Shown here: positions 1 to 6,127 of the stretch, in pieces | Numbering within the stretch: position 1 is the first letter of the stretch | Layout: every line of letters begins with the position of its first letter | NCBI GenBank assembly: GCA_937901105.1 | Contig: CALCHD010000090.1 | Span: 1 to 23,050 of the forward strand | DNA length: 23,050 nt | Direction of reading: 5' to 3' | Source of the DNA: an uncultured Bacteroidales bacterium | GTDB taxonomy: Bacteria > Bacteroidota > Bacteroidia > Bacteroidales > UBA932 | The notes under the pieces: generated by a model | Database searches by the model: none | Seen by the model: only the letters and a program-made list of their open reading frames with translations | What the model was told of the DNA's origin: nothing | Position numbers and translations under genes: made by a program

Positions 1-58
1 TATCGTTTCCATATATTCAATTATTTTGTACAAAAATAAGATATTATTCGCAATTAAG

Positions 59-66
59 TATATTTG
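59..66 (+). promoter_or_regulatory. -7 promoter box for the AlkD-like gene
   Basis: TATATTTG matches the Bacteroidota -7 consensus TAnnTTTG. It lies 27 nt before the ATG at 94, which argues against the in-frame TTG at 64 as the start, because that codon falls inside the box. Confidence 0.5.
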
Positions 67-93
67 TATTCCCGACAGCTAATCATTTACCTG

Positions 94-804
94 ATGAATA
101 CACTCCTCACACAAATGCTTTCCCACTCCAATCCGGCGGAAGTTCCTGGCCTGATGAGATTCTTCAAGACCGGCCCCGGGCAATACGGGGAAGGGGACAA
201 GTTCCTTGGAATAAAGGTACCGGTAACCAGAGAAGTTGTAAAACATTGCTGGAAGGAAGCAAGCCTTGCAGACATAGAAGAGTGCGTGAACAGTGAATTC
301 CATGAGGTGAGGCTGGCAGGACTGCTTTCCCTGATTCAGATTTACAGACATTCGTCGGGAAGAAAAAATGTGCAGCAGGAATGCATAGGCTTCTACCTTG
401 CCCATACTGACAAAATCAACAACTGGGACCTGGTAGACCTCACCTGCTATCCGCTGCTGGGAGAGTGGCTGCTGGATAAAGACCGCATCCTGCTTTATGA
501 ACTTGCCCAGGGCGGCAGAACTATCTGGGAACAGCGTATAGGAATAGTCTCAACAATGACATTTGTACGCAAAGGGCAGCTGGAAGACACCTTTGCAATA
601 GCAGACATTCTGCTGCATCACCCGCACGACCTCATCCAAAAGGCAACCGGCTGGCTGTTGCGCGAATGCGGCAAACGGGACAAAGCAGCTCTGGAGATGT
701 TTCTTGCCTCCCGCTACAAGACAATGCCACGCACAGCATTACGCTATGCTATTGAGAAATTTCCTCAAGAGGAGAGGTTGGGTTATTTGAGAGGGGAGAG
801 GTAA
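94..804 (+). CDS. AlkD-like DNA alkylation repair (HEAT-like) protein
   Basis: About 236 residues resembling the DNA alkylation repair family (AlkD/AlkC, HEAT-like repeats), whose members excise N3- and N7-alkylpurines without flipping the base. Family-typical stretches are the N-terminal FLGIKVPVTREV, then the helical segments SEFHEVRLAGLLSLI, INNWDLVDLTCYPLLGEWLL and WEQRIGIVSTMTFVRKGQ, and LIQKATGWLLRECGKRD near the C terminus. NNWDLVD and KATGWLLRE are conserved in this family. I chose the ATG at 94: an upstream TTG at 64 is in frame but lies inside the predicted promoter box, and family members start near MNTLLTQ. The gene ends one base before the stop of the convergent membrane gene. 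Function is inferred from family resemblance; substrate specificity is unknown. Confidence 0.85.
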   Translation: MNTLLTQMLSHSNPAEVPGLMRFFKTGPGQYGEGDKFLGIKVPVTREVVKHCWKEASLADIEECVNSEFHEVRLAGLLSLIQIYRHSSGRKNVQQECIGFYLAHTDKINNWDLVDLTCYPLLGEWLLDKDRILLYELAQGGRTIWEQRIGIVSTMTFVRKGQLEDTFAIADILLHHPHDLIQKATGWLLRECGKRDKAALEMFLASRYKTMPRTALRYAIEKFPQEERLGYLRGER

Positions 805-1542
805 TTACCGCATCCACCCTTCAACGCGATAAATCTTCTCCAAAAGTTTGCGTTCAACGCCACTTTCAGCATCACAGAACCACACCTCAATTCGTGCGGC
901 ATAATAATCATCAAAGTCGCCTTCGTAGATTACAAATTCCTTTTTCCCGACAATTTTTGCAAAAGATGAATTAGCGGGGATTTCAACTTTACTTGCTTCA
1001 GTCAATCTCTCCTCAGAAAGTCGATAATTATTAGTGACCTCGTAACATTTCAAGAAGATTTCACCTGCAGGGAGGGTGCCATAATAAAAATCGTATTTGT
1101 AAATGCCTCCTTGTCCGAAATCGTCCCATATCTGCAGCCAAGTGTTTGAATCGGTGCTATCAACTTGTGCAGTTTCATCCTTATCTTGATATATAAAGGG
1201 ATCTCCACTCTTCAAGGGGATGTTGTACTTTAAATCTATGGGAATAGGATGTGAACGGCCAAAACCGTCGGGACTACTCATTGCAACAAATGTTGAAAAT
1301 ACTCCTAAGGTTAACACTATAAATGCCGATAATCCGAAAGAAACTGCAAATTTCTTCCATTCTTTTTTCCTCGCAAGGAAAAACCAGGAAACCGGCAATG
1401 CCAAAATCGCAAAAAATGTGAGAATGCCAACTAAAAGATCGAGGAAAGTAGGATAGCCAAGCATGAGCAAAATGCTCACACACAATAGCGCTGCAAGAAG
1501 AACCGGCAGTGATAACCAATAATGTTTAAGAAATGTTTTCAT
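805..1542 (-). CDS. Membrane protein with C-terminal extracytoplasmic domain, unknown function
   Basis: About 245 residues. The N-terminal ~90 residues hold three hydrophobic segments (around LSLPVLLAALLCVSILLML, LLVGILTFFAILALPVSWFF and FGLSAFIVLTLGVFSTFVA), with a positive RKKEWKK loop between the second and third. A polar, acidic and aromatic domain of about 150 residues follows and is probably outside the cytoplasmic membrane. I do not recognise the family. I chose the ATG at 1542 because the residues upstream of it are only the tail of CrcB read in another frame. This start overlaps the crcB stop by 17 nt, so the two genes are probably cotranscribed and translationally coupled. A link to fluoride or ion homeostasis would rest on that position alone. 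Confidence 0.65.
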   Translation of the reverse strand: MKTFLKHYWLSLPVLLAALLCVSILLMLGYPTFLDLLVGILTFFAILALPVSWFFLARKKEWKKFAVSFGLSAFIVLTLGVFSTFVAMSSPDGFGRSHPIPIDLKYNIPLKSGDPFIYQDKDETAQVDSTDSNTWLQIWDDFGQGGIYKYDFYYGTLPAGEIFLKCYEVTNNYRLSEERLTEASKVEIPANSSFAKIVGKKEFVIYEGDFDDYYAARIEVWFCDAESGVERKLLEKIYRVEGWMR

Positions 1543-1915
1543 AGGCAACAGCATAATATCCTGCAGCAACAAACAATATACCAAATATCACGCTTACAGC
1601 AACATACGCCGCAAACGACCAGAAATTCCCCTGCTGCAACATAGCCAGCGCCTCCTTGCTGAAAGTAGAAAATGTTGTGAAACCGCCGCAGAAACCAACG
1701 GTTAAAAACACCGCAAGACTCCCCGCTGCATTTCCCGCTTTAGTGAACCATCCCCATAACACCCCAATAAACAGACAGCCCAACAGATTAACCGCAAGTG
1801 TTCCCCACGGAAATCCTTTCCCGTTCATAATAACGGATATAAAATACCTTAGGATGCCGCCAATGCAGCTGCCTGTACCAACGAGGACTATGTTTTTTAA
1901 AAGATCTGGAATCAT
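1526..1915 (-). CDS. crcB: CrcB/FluC fluoride channel
   Basis: 129 residues, the normal size for a Fluc subunit, which works as a dual-topology dimer exporting fluoride across the inner membrane. Family signatures are present in order: GGILRY (residues 19-24), the GTLAVNLLG segment with the conserved Asn at about 43, and GFCGGFTTFSTF at about 74-85, which carries the Phe and Thr/Ser residues of the fluoride pathway. Four hydrophobic helices are visible. The start ATG at 1915 is the natural N terminus. The downstream membrane gene overlaps its 3' end. Many crcB genes have a fluoride riboswitch upstream; I looked in the ~280 bases before this gene and could not recognise one. A single crcB fits a homodimeric channel. 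Confidence 0.93.
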   Translation of the reverse strand: MIPDLLKNIVLVGTGSCIGGILRYFISVIMNGKGFPWGTLAVNLLGCLFIGVLWGWFTKAGNAAGSLAVFLTVGFCGGFTTFSTFSKEALAMLQQGNFWSFAAYVAVSVIFGILFVAAGYYAVAYENIS

Positions 1916-1996
1916 ATGCTATAATTTCCAGTAAAGATAAATTATTGATTATAGAAAAAGAAATTTGCTGTGACATAAATTGTCAAAAATGGCTGG

Positions 1997-2004
1997 TACT
2001 TTTG
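1997..2004 (+). promoter_or_regulatory. -7 promoter box before the remnant and HD gene
   Basis: TACTTTTG fits TAnnTTTG. It sits about 25 nt before the remnant small ORF at 2029 and about 200 nt before the HD fusion gene, and would transcribe both. Confidence 0.4.
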
Positions 2005-2028
2005 CGAAAACAATTAAAGTCACTCAAT

Positions 2029-2200
2029 ATGGACCATGTAATTTGCTCATACCTCGGAGAATTATGCTCAATAGTTGGAGCTTAATGAATGATTTGATGA
2101 ATATAAACTACACATAGATACTGAAGACATTGACATTGGATCTGATGAAGGTTTCGAAGAACTGGCAAGGAGGTTAAAAAACAGATTCATCAAGAAATAA
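2029..2200 (+). pseudogene. Remnant of a small acidic protein gene (frameshifted)
   Basis: A short ORF starts at the ATG at 2029 (MDHVICSYLGELCSIVGA) and stops after 18 codons. In another frame from about 2093 a protein-like stretch continues (FDEYKLHIDTEDIDIGSDEG, then FEELARRLKNRFIKK) to a TAA at 2198-2200, directly abutting the ATG of the next gene. The charged, helix-like tail looks like genuine coding sequence. I read this as one small gene broken by a frameshift and a stop, with its end still coupled to the HD gene (TAAATG). I do not recognise the family. The alternative is a chance open stretch in a 280-bp intergenic region. Confidence 0.4.
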
Positions 2201-3163
2201 ATGACTATATTTAACAATCAAAGATACCCAACCATGAACACATTTTTACTTTTATGGAACCCGGCAATCTCCAGCTACACAATTGACCGTTGCGAGGAAG
2301 AATTCAACTTCCAAGACTCGCCACAAAGAGATTTCATAGACAATGAAGGCTATTTACCTTGGCATTTGAACTGGACAGTAAGAGATTGGGAAACAGCTCG
2401 CTCAGGCGACAGATTCTTTATGTTGAGAGTAGGTGAGAACCAACCCAACGGAATAGTTATGTCGGGAAGATTCTTATCAAACTCTTATGTGGATGATGAC
2501 TGGAGTGGCAAGAAAAGAGTTACACATTATGTAGATTTGGAATTTGATGCAGCAATACACCCAGATTCACCTAAAATCCTTTCCTCAGACATTTTAGGGA
2601 AGCATTTTCCCGACAGAGACTGGAGAAAAGGTCCCTCTGGACAAATGGTTGACAAGAAAACTGCATCAAAACTAGAGGAATTGTGGAAAGACCACATATA
2701 CCAATATCTTTCACTGAAAAAGAAAGCCGAAATAATAGCCAGGAAAGCACATGCAGGACAAGTAGACAAAGCCGGTGAAGACTACTTTAACCACCCTAAA
2801 CGAGTGGCAAACAATTTCTATGAGGATGATGACATAATTGTTGCTCTGCTTCACGATGTAATAGAGGACACTAGCGTAACACTGGACCAACTGAAAAATG
2901 AAGGCTTCTCTAAAGCTATTCTCAATGCCCTTGATGCTATAACTAAAAGAGAAGGCGAATCATATAATCAGTTCATAGAACGAGTAAAGGATAATCCTAT
3001 TGCGCTGAAAGTAAAATTGGCTGATTTACGAGACAATATGGACATTCTCCGTCTGCCAGTACTTAATGATAAAGACCTTCAGAGAATTGCCAAGTACCAT
3101 AAGGCGTACAAATACCTTGAGCAGTTTGCAGGTGAAGAAGAATACAAAGTATTTATTGACTAG
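2201..3163 (+). CDS. PUA/EVE-like domain fused to SpoT-type HD hydrolase
   Basis: 320 residues, two parts. Residues ~12-165 look like a PUA/EVE-type fold domain (FLLLWNPAISSYTID; SGDRFFMLRVG; GIVMSGRFLS; YVDLEFDAAIHPD), a class that includes binders of modified bases. Residues ~172-315 form a RelA/SpoT-type HD domain: H184, HP at 198-199, the HD pair at 218-219 in ALLHDVIEDT, and KLADLRDN with D275 and N279, which together supply the metal ligands and the second conserved Asp. The HD half predicts hydrolysis of (p)ppGpp or a related nucleotide; no synthetase domain is present. The ATG at 2201 follows the stop of the upstream remnant directly; the ATG at 2234 (MNTFLLLWNP) is an equally plausible start and lies at the conserved edge. 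DUF1810 and Nudix genes follow on the same strand, suggesting a nucleotide-handling group. The HD call is firm; the N-terminal call is fold-level inference. Confidence 0.8.
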   Translation: MTIFNNQRYPTMNTFLLLWNPAISSYTIDRCEEEFNFQDSPQRDFIDNEGYLPWHLNWTVRDWETARSGDRFFMLRVGENQPNGIVMSGRFLSNSYVDDDWSGKKRVTHYVDLEFDAAIHPDSPKILSSDILGKHFPDRDWRKGPSGQMVDKKTASKLEELWKDHIYQYLSLKKKAEIIARKAHAGQVDKAGEDYFNHPKRVANNFYEDDDIIVALLHDVIEDTSVTLDQLKNEGFSKAILNALDAITKREGESYNQFIERVKDNPIALKVKLADLRDNMDILRLPVLNDKDLQRIAKYHKAYKYLEQFAGEEEYKVFID

Positions 3164-3175
3164 ATAACCGTCACC

Positions 3176-3598
3176 ATGAACGAAAGCAACACATTAGAAA
3201 GATACTTGGATCCCCAGAACTTCATGTATGAGCTGGCCCTTACTGAAATCCGTAATGGCAGAAAAGAAGAGCATTGGATATGGTTCATATTTCCTCAGCT
3301 GAGAGGAATAGGCAGAAGCCGCATGTCTTACCATTATGGAATACAAGATATAGCTGAAGCAAAATCTTATTATGCCCACCCAATCCTTGGGAAAAGATTA
3401 CAAGAAGCAACACTATTGCTACTGCATCAGGATAAAGACCTTGTAGAGATATTCGGTCACCTGGATGCTATGAAAGTAAGATCATGCATGACTCTATTCT
3501 ACCATGCAACAGGGGACAAAATGTTTATGAAGGTTATTGAGAAATTCTTTGGCGGGGTAGAGGATGAGGTGACGGTTGAAATATTGAAGAAGGAGTAA
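3176..3598 (+). CDS. DUF1810 family protein
   Basis: 140 residues, full length for DUF1810. Family features are clear: the N-terminal RYLDPQNFMYELALTEIRNG, the central signature HWIWFIFPQLRGIGRS, then YGIQDIAEAKSYYAHPILGKRL and DAMKVRSCMTLFYHATGD. The biochemical role of the family is not established to my knowledge. It starts 12 nt after the HD gene stop, so it is probably cotranscribed with it. The short gap and the shared strand with the Nudix gene suggest, without proof, a role linked to nucleotide or nucleic acid metabolism. Confidence 0.87.
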   Translation: MNESNTLERYLDPQNFMYELALTEIRNGRKEEHWIWFIFPQLRGIGRSRMSYHYGIQDIAEAKSYYAHPILGKRLQEATLLLLHQDKDLVEIFGHLDAMKVRSCMTLFYHATGDKMFMKVIEKFFGGVEDEVTVEILKKE

Positions 3599-3640
3599 AA
3601 ATTGGATACAAATGCCTTTAAAGTGTATTACAAATATTAT

Positions 3641-3648
3641 TACCTTTG
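3641..3648 (+). promoter_or_regulatory. -7 promoter box for the Nudix gene
   Basis: TACCTTTG matches TAnnTTTG, with a TTTA at 3617-3620 about 20 nt upstream as a possible -33 element. The leader to the ATG at 3738 would be roughly 80 nt. Confidence 0.5.
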
Positions 3649-3737
3649 TTAAGGACGATACACCTCAGATGGCTGGGGATTCTATAAATTTACACTTATG
3701 AATATTTCAAAAGCATAGGCATAAAGGAAATCTAACC

Positions 3738-4136
3738 ATGAAAACCATAGAAGTAGTAGCCGCAATAATAATTAAAGACAACATGGTCTACGCTACCCAG
3801 CGCGGATATGGTGAGTTTAAGGGATGGTGGGAGTTTCCTGGCGGGAAAACTGAAGCTGGGGAGAGCTTGGAGGATGCGCTGAAGCGAGAGATCAAGGAAG
3901 AGCTTGGGGCAGAGATAGAGGTAGGGGAGTTGCTGGATACCGTTGAGTGGGATTATCCTAACTTCCATCTTACTATGCATTGTTTTGTATGTTCTTTATT
4001 GTCGGAAACACTTCAACTTAAAGAGCATGAGGCTGATGCATGGCTTGGTGCAGAATCATTGCATACAGTCAAGTGGTTGGCGGCTGATGAGGGGCTGATT
4101 CCGCGGATACAGGAACTATTAGGTGGGGGATGCTGA
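3738..4136 (+). CDS. MutT-type Nudix hydrolase (8-oxo-dGTP diphosphatase-like)
   Basis: 132 residues. A complete Nudix box GX5EX7REUXEEXGU runs from residue 36 to 59 (G36, E42, R50-E51, E54-E55, G57), preceded by WWEFPGGK, the form typical of MutT and other (d)CTP/8-oxo-dGTP pyrophosphohydrolases. The HTVKWLAADE strand near residue 110 is also MutT-like. It probably removes oxidised or damaged nucleoside triphosphates in the cytosol. It has its own -7 box and ends 52 nt before a strong terminator. The substrate is inferred from family only; (d)CTP-directed relatives look very similar. Confidence 0.88.
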   Translation: MKTIEVVAAIIIKDNMVYATQRGYGEFKGWWEFPGGKTEAGESLEDALKREIKEELGAEIEVGELLDTVEWDYPNFHLTMHCFVCSLLSETLQLKEHEADAWLGAESLHTVKWLAADEGLIPRIQELLGGGC

Positions 4137-4188
4137 ATATCTGTCGGGAATATGTTATATTTTCTGATTTATTTGCTTAAAGTGATAA

Positions 4189-4224
4189 AGCCACTGCCGA
4201 TTTTGGCAGTGGCTATTTTTATTT
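4189..4224 (+). terminator. Rho-independent terminator after the Nudix gene
   Basis: A perfect 10-bp stem, AGCCACTGCC (4189-4198) with GGCAGTGGCT (4205-4214), has a 6-nt loop and is followed by ATTTTTATTT. The T tract favours termination of + strand transcripts; the DUF1653 gene ends just beyond on the other strand. Confidence 0.85.
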
Positions 4225-4446
4225 AATGCTCTTTATAGCATCCTCCTCAGAAATAGGGGAGAACCTACTGAAGGTCTGGCCATCTCTGGTAATGGTTTCT
4301 TCAAACATGGCTTTTGGGCGGACCCAGATGCCGTGTTCGCCGTACATAGCCTGATAGACGACATAGTCTTCCAGCGTTTCTGAGTGTTTGGCTATGTATA
4401 GGACTTTGTAGATGTTGCCTTTGAAGTGTCTGTAGTATTGGCGCAT
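4219..4446 (-). CDS. DUF1653 family small protein
   Basis: 75 residues with the whole DUF1653 pattern: the opening YYRHFKGNIYKVLYIAKHSE, then VVYQAMYGEHGIWVRPKAMF and a C-terminal FSRFSPI. Members are small, probably cytosolic single-domain proteins of unproven function. The gene lies between two hairpin terminators and appears to be a single-gene unit. Its stop region overlaps the T tract of the Nudix terminator on the opposite strand. Confidence 0.87.
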   Translation of the reverse strand: MRQYYRHFKGNIYKVLYIAKHSETLEDYVVYQAMYGEHGIWVRPKAMFEETITRDGQTFSRFSPISEEDAIKSIK

Positions 4447-4462
4447 GATAATTTCAGGTATT

Positions 4463-4488
4463 AAAAAAGTCGCATAAGCGACTTTTTT
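4463..4488 (-). terminator. Terminator after the Rpn-family gene
   Basis: AAAAAAGTCGC (4463-4473) and GCGACTTTTTT (4478-4488) pair perfectly around a 4-nt loop. The symmetric A/T tracts would terminate in both directions. It lies 5 nt past the stop of the minus strand Rpn gene. Confidence 0.8.
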
Positions 4489-4492
4489 GTTT

Positions 4493-5482
4493 TTATAGTT
4501 TTTCTATTTCTTCTGCAGGAAGTTTTGTTACTTGGGCTATGTAGTCAACTGTTGCGCCTGATTGTTTCATTGAAGCTGCAACCTCTTTTATCCCTTCTAC
4601 TCGTCCTTCTGCTCGTCCTTCTACTCGTCCTTCTGCACGTCCTTCTGCACGTCCTTCTTCGCGTCCTTCTCTTCTACCTTCCGTTCTTTGCCACATGTAT
4701 TCATTCATAGTGTCTCGGTAGTATTTCAGTTCAGCTTCATATTGAAATCTTTCCTTTTCTGATAAAGACTCAACATCAGCTGTATCTAAAACTTTGTAGA
4801 AAAGTTCTTTTTTATCATCGGGAAGATTAGTTTGCTCAACCTCTTTTTTCAATTGCTCAATTGTCTTCATATTTTTATGCATATGGTTCAGCAAATATAA
4901 CAAAAATTCATATTCTTCGGAGCAGTCTGATATTGATTCAGCTTCCAGACATGGTATTTGCAACATTATGATATTCAATTTATCTGAGAACAATTCTTTG
5001 TTAATGGCATCATAAATAGCATAATCCTTTCGCAAAGAAGGCTTATTACCGAATTTAAAATTCATCAGACAAATTGAATATACTTTTTTAATATCAGCAT
5101 AATCCCAATCTTTACCCCTTTTCCCCATTTTTGTAATAAGAGAACATGTGTAGTAGAGAATCCTCTCATTAAAGTTGCTTTTTGACCATTTTTGCATCTC
5201 AACAAGGAATCTGGTACCATCAGTGTTCTCACATACAAGATCAAAATAACATCTTTTCTGATCTTGTCTGTCTGGAATAAATTCAGTGTTTATATAACTT
5301 ATGCTCTCTATTTTAGGGTTAGGTTTAAGAAGAAGATTCAAGAATCCTATGAGATTATCTTTGTGTTCTTCAGAACCAAACAAACGTTTAAATCCCCAAT
5401 CTACAAAAGGGTCCATAATCTTACCCGCCTTGCACTCTTCACCTTGCACTTGCGATCTTTTACATGACAAATTAAATGACAT
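4493..5482 (-). CDS. Rpn-family PD-(D/E)XK nuclease with EGR-repeat tail
   Basis: About 329 residues, matching the Rpn/transposase-31 family (PDDEXK nuclease). The N-terminal MDPFVDWGFKRLFG, the core INTEFIPDRQDQKRCYFDLV with catalytic-type Asp, FLVEMQKW with the E-x-Q of the PD-(D/E)XK fold, and NERILYYTCSLITKMGKRG are all family-typical. E. coli Rpn proteins are recombination-promoting nucleases, and some give phage defence held in check by an internally translated C-terminal protein. The C terminus has a run of EGR-type tetrapeptides encoded by a 12-bp tandem repeat. I chose the ATG at 5482; an in-frame TTG at 5497 overlaps the promoter box, and family similarity begins only at the later Met before DPFVDWGF. 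The gene has its own promoter and terminator. No transposon ends are visible. Confidence 0.85.
   Translation of the reverse strand: MSFNLSCKRSQVQGEECKAGKIMDPFVDWGFKRLFGSEEHKDNLIGFLNLLLKPNPKIESISYINTEFIPDRQDQKRCYFDLVCENTDGTRFLVEMQKWSKSNFNERILYYTCSLITKMGKRGKDWDYADIKKVYSICLMNFKFGNKPSLRKDYAIYDAINKELFSDKLNIIMLQIPCLEAESISDCSEEYEFLLYLLNHMHKNMKTIEQLKKEVEQTNLPDDKKELFYKVLDTADVESLSEKERFQYEAELKYYRDTMNEYMWQRTEGRREGREEGRAEGRAEGRVEGRAEGRVEGIKEVAASMKQSGATVDYIAQVTKLPAEEIEKL
4591..4678. repeat. 12-bp tandem repeat inside the Rpn-family gene
   Basis: About seven units of a 12-bp word close to CGTCCTTCTGCA (plus-strand reading) encode EGR(A/V/E) tetrapeptides on the minus strand. Units are near-identical in pairs, as expected from slippage or unequal exchange. 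Any gain or loss of whole units keeps the frame. Confidence 0.8.
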
Positions 5483-5494
5483 AGCTTTTGTTAT

Positions 5495-5502
5495 CAAATT
5501 TA
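5495..5502 (-). promoter_or_regulatory. -7 promoter box for the Rpn-family gene
   Basis: On the minus strand TAAATTTG matches TAnnTTTG. The surrounding bases resemble those before the GH84 gene (CAAATTTACG in both, plus strand). The leader to the ATG at 5482 would be only a few nt. Confidence 0.5.
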
Positions 5503-5625
5503 CGGAAGTAAAGCTATACCTAAACCTATAGTTATCATGCCTAAAAAAGAAAAAGTTTCAATAAAAGGTGAAGTTTTTCTTTTTTTTAAAAAAATTTACG
5601 CTATTTACGGGCTTAAATAAAATAA

Positions 5626-5644
5626 GGGGTAGTAAAACTACCCC
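5626..5644 (-). terminator. Terminator overlapping the GNAT stop codon
   Basis: GGGGTAGT (5626-5633) and ACTACCCC (5637-5644) form an 8-bp stem with a 3-nt loop. On the minus strand it is followed by TTATTTTATTT. The stop codon TAG of the acetyltransferase lies inside the hairpin. The rest of the 5503-5637 gap is A/T-rich with long T and A runs and holds no gene I can see. Confidence 0.75.
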
Positions 5645-6105
5645 AACACCTCCTCATACATCAAATAGTGGCACTCGTCCATGCCAAGTTTTTTGTATAC
5701 TTCCTGAGCTCTGTAGTTGGTTTTGTCTACGTATAGGCGGACCTGGGTTACGCCTTGCTCGTGGGCCATTTCTTTGATTTTGGCGTACATGGCTCTATAG
5801 GCTCCTTTGCCGCGGTATTCCGGTCTTACGTATACGCTCTGGATCCACCAGTACCAGCGGTTGGTCCAGTCGCTCCACTCGCGGGTAAGCATAAGGCTGC
5901 CTATCGGCTGGCCGTCTGCACGGGCAATAATGTAGGTGCCTTTGTACGGGTCATCCATTACGGCTGCTACTCCTGGGGTTACGCGGGCAATGTCAAGGGT
6001 TGTACCCTCTGACTCTGCAGCCATGTCTACCTGGAACTGCGCAATTGCGTTGATGTCTTCTACTGTTCCTGTGGTAATCTGATAGTTGATAAATTGTTTT
6101 TCCAT
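5638..6105 (-). CDS. GNAT-family N-acetyltransferase
   Basis: 155 residues covering one GNAT fold. The acetyl-CoA binding motif A is WIQSVYVRPEYRGKGAYRAM (R/Q-x-x-G-x-G/A type), preceded by strand GSLMLTREWSDW and followed by VRLYVDKTNYRAQEVYKKLG with the C-terminal N-x-x-A-x-x-x-Y-x-K-x-G motif of family members. It should move an acetyl group from acetyl-CoA to an amine; the substrate cannot be told. It follows the GH84 gene on the same strand, 22 nt downstream, so it may be cotranscribed with it. A hairpin at its stop codon ends the unit. Confidence 0.88.
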   Translation of the reverse strand: MEKQFINYQITTGTVEDINAIAQFQVDMAAESEGTTLDIARVTPGVAAVMDDPYKGTYIIARADGQPIGSLMLTREWSDWTNRWYWWIQSVYVRPEYRGKGAYRAMYAKIKEMAHEQGVTQVRLYVDKTNYRAQEVYKKLGMDECHYLMYEEVLG

Positions 6106-6127
6106 AAAAATATTTTAAGTTTCTCTA

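Noticed and set aside
64..93. TTG at 64 as the AlkD-like start
   Set aside because: It overlaps the predicted -7 box and adds residues not seen in the family.
1656..1934. Plus-strand ORF of 92 codons opposite crcB
   Set aside because: It is a shadow of crcB, with Pro/Thr/Asn-rich composition and no family features.
1916..2196. Fluoride riboswitch before crcB
   Set aside because: I looked for the conserved crcB-motif segments on the minus strand and did not find them.
4493..5497. Rpn gene as evidence of an insertion sequence
   Set aside because: Family members are often labelled transposase, but there are no terminal inverted repeats or target duplications, and the gene has its own promoter and terminator.
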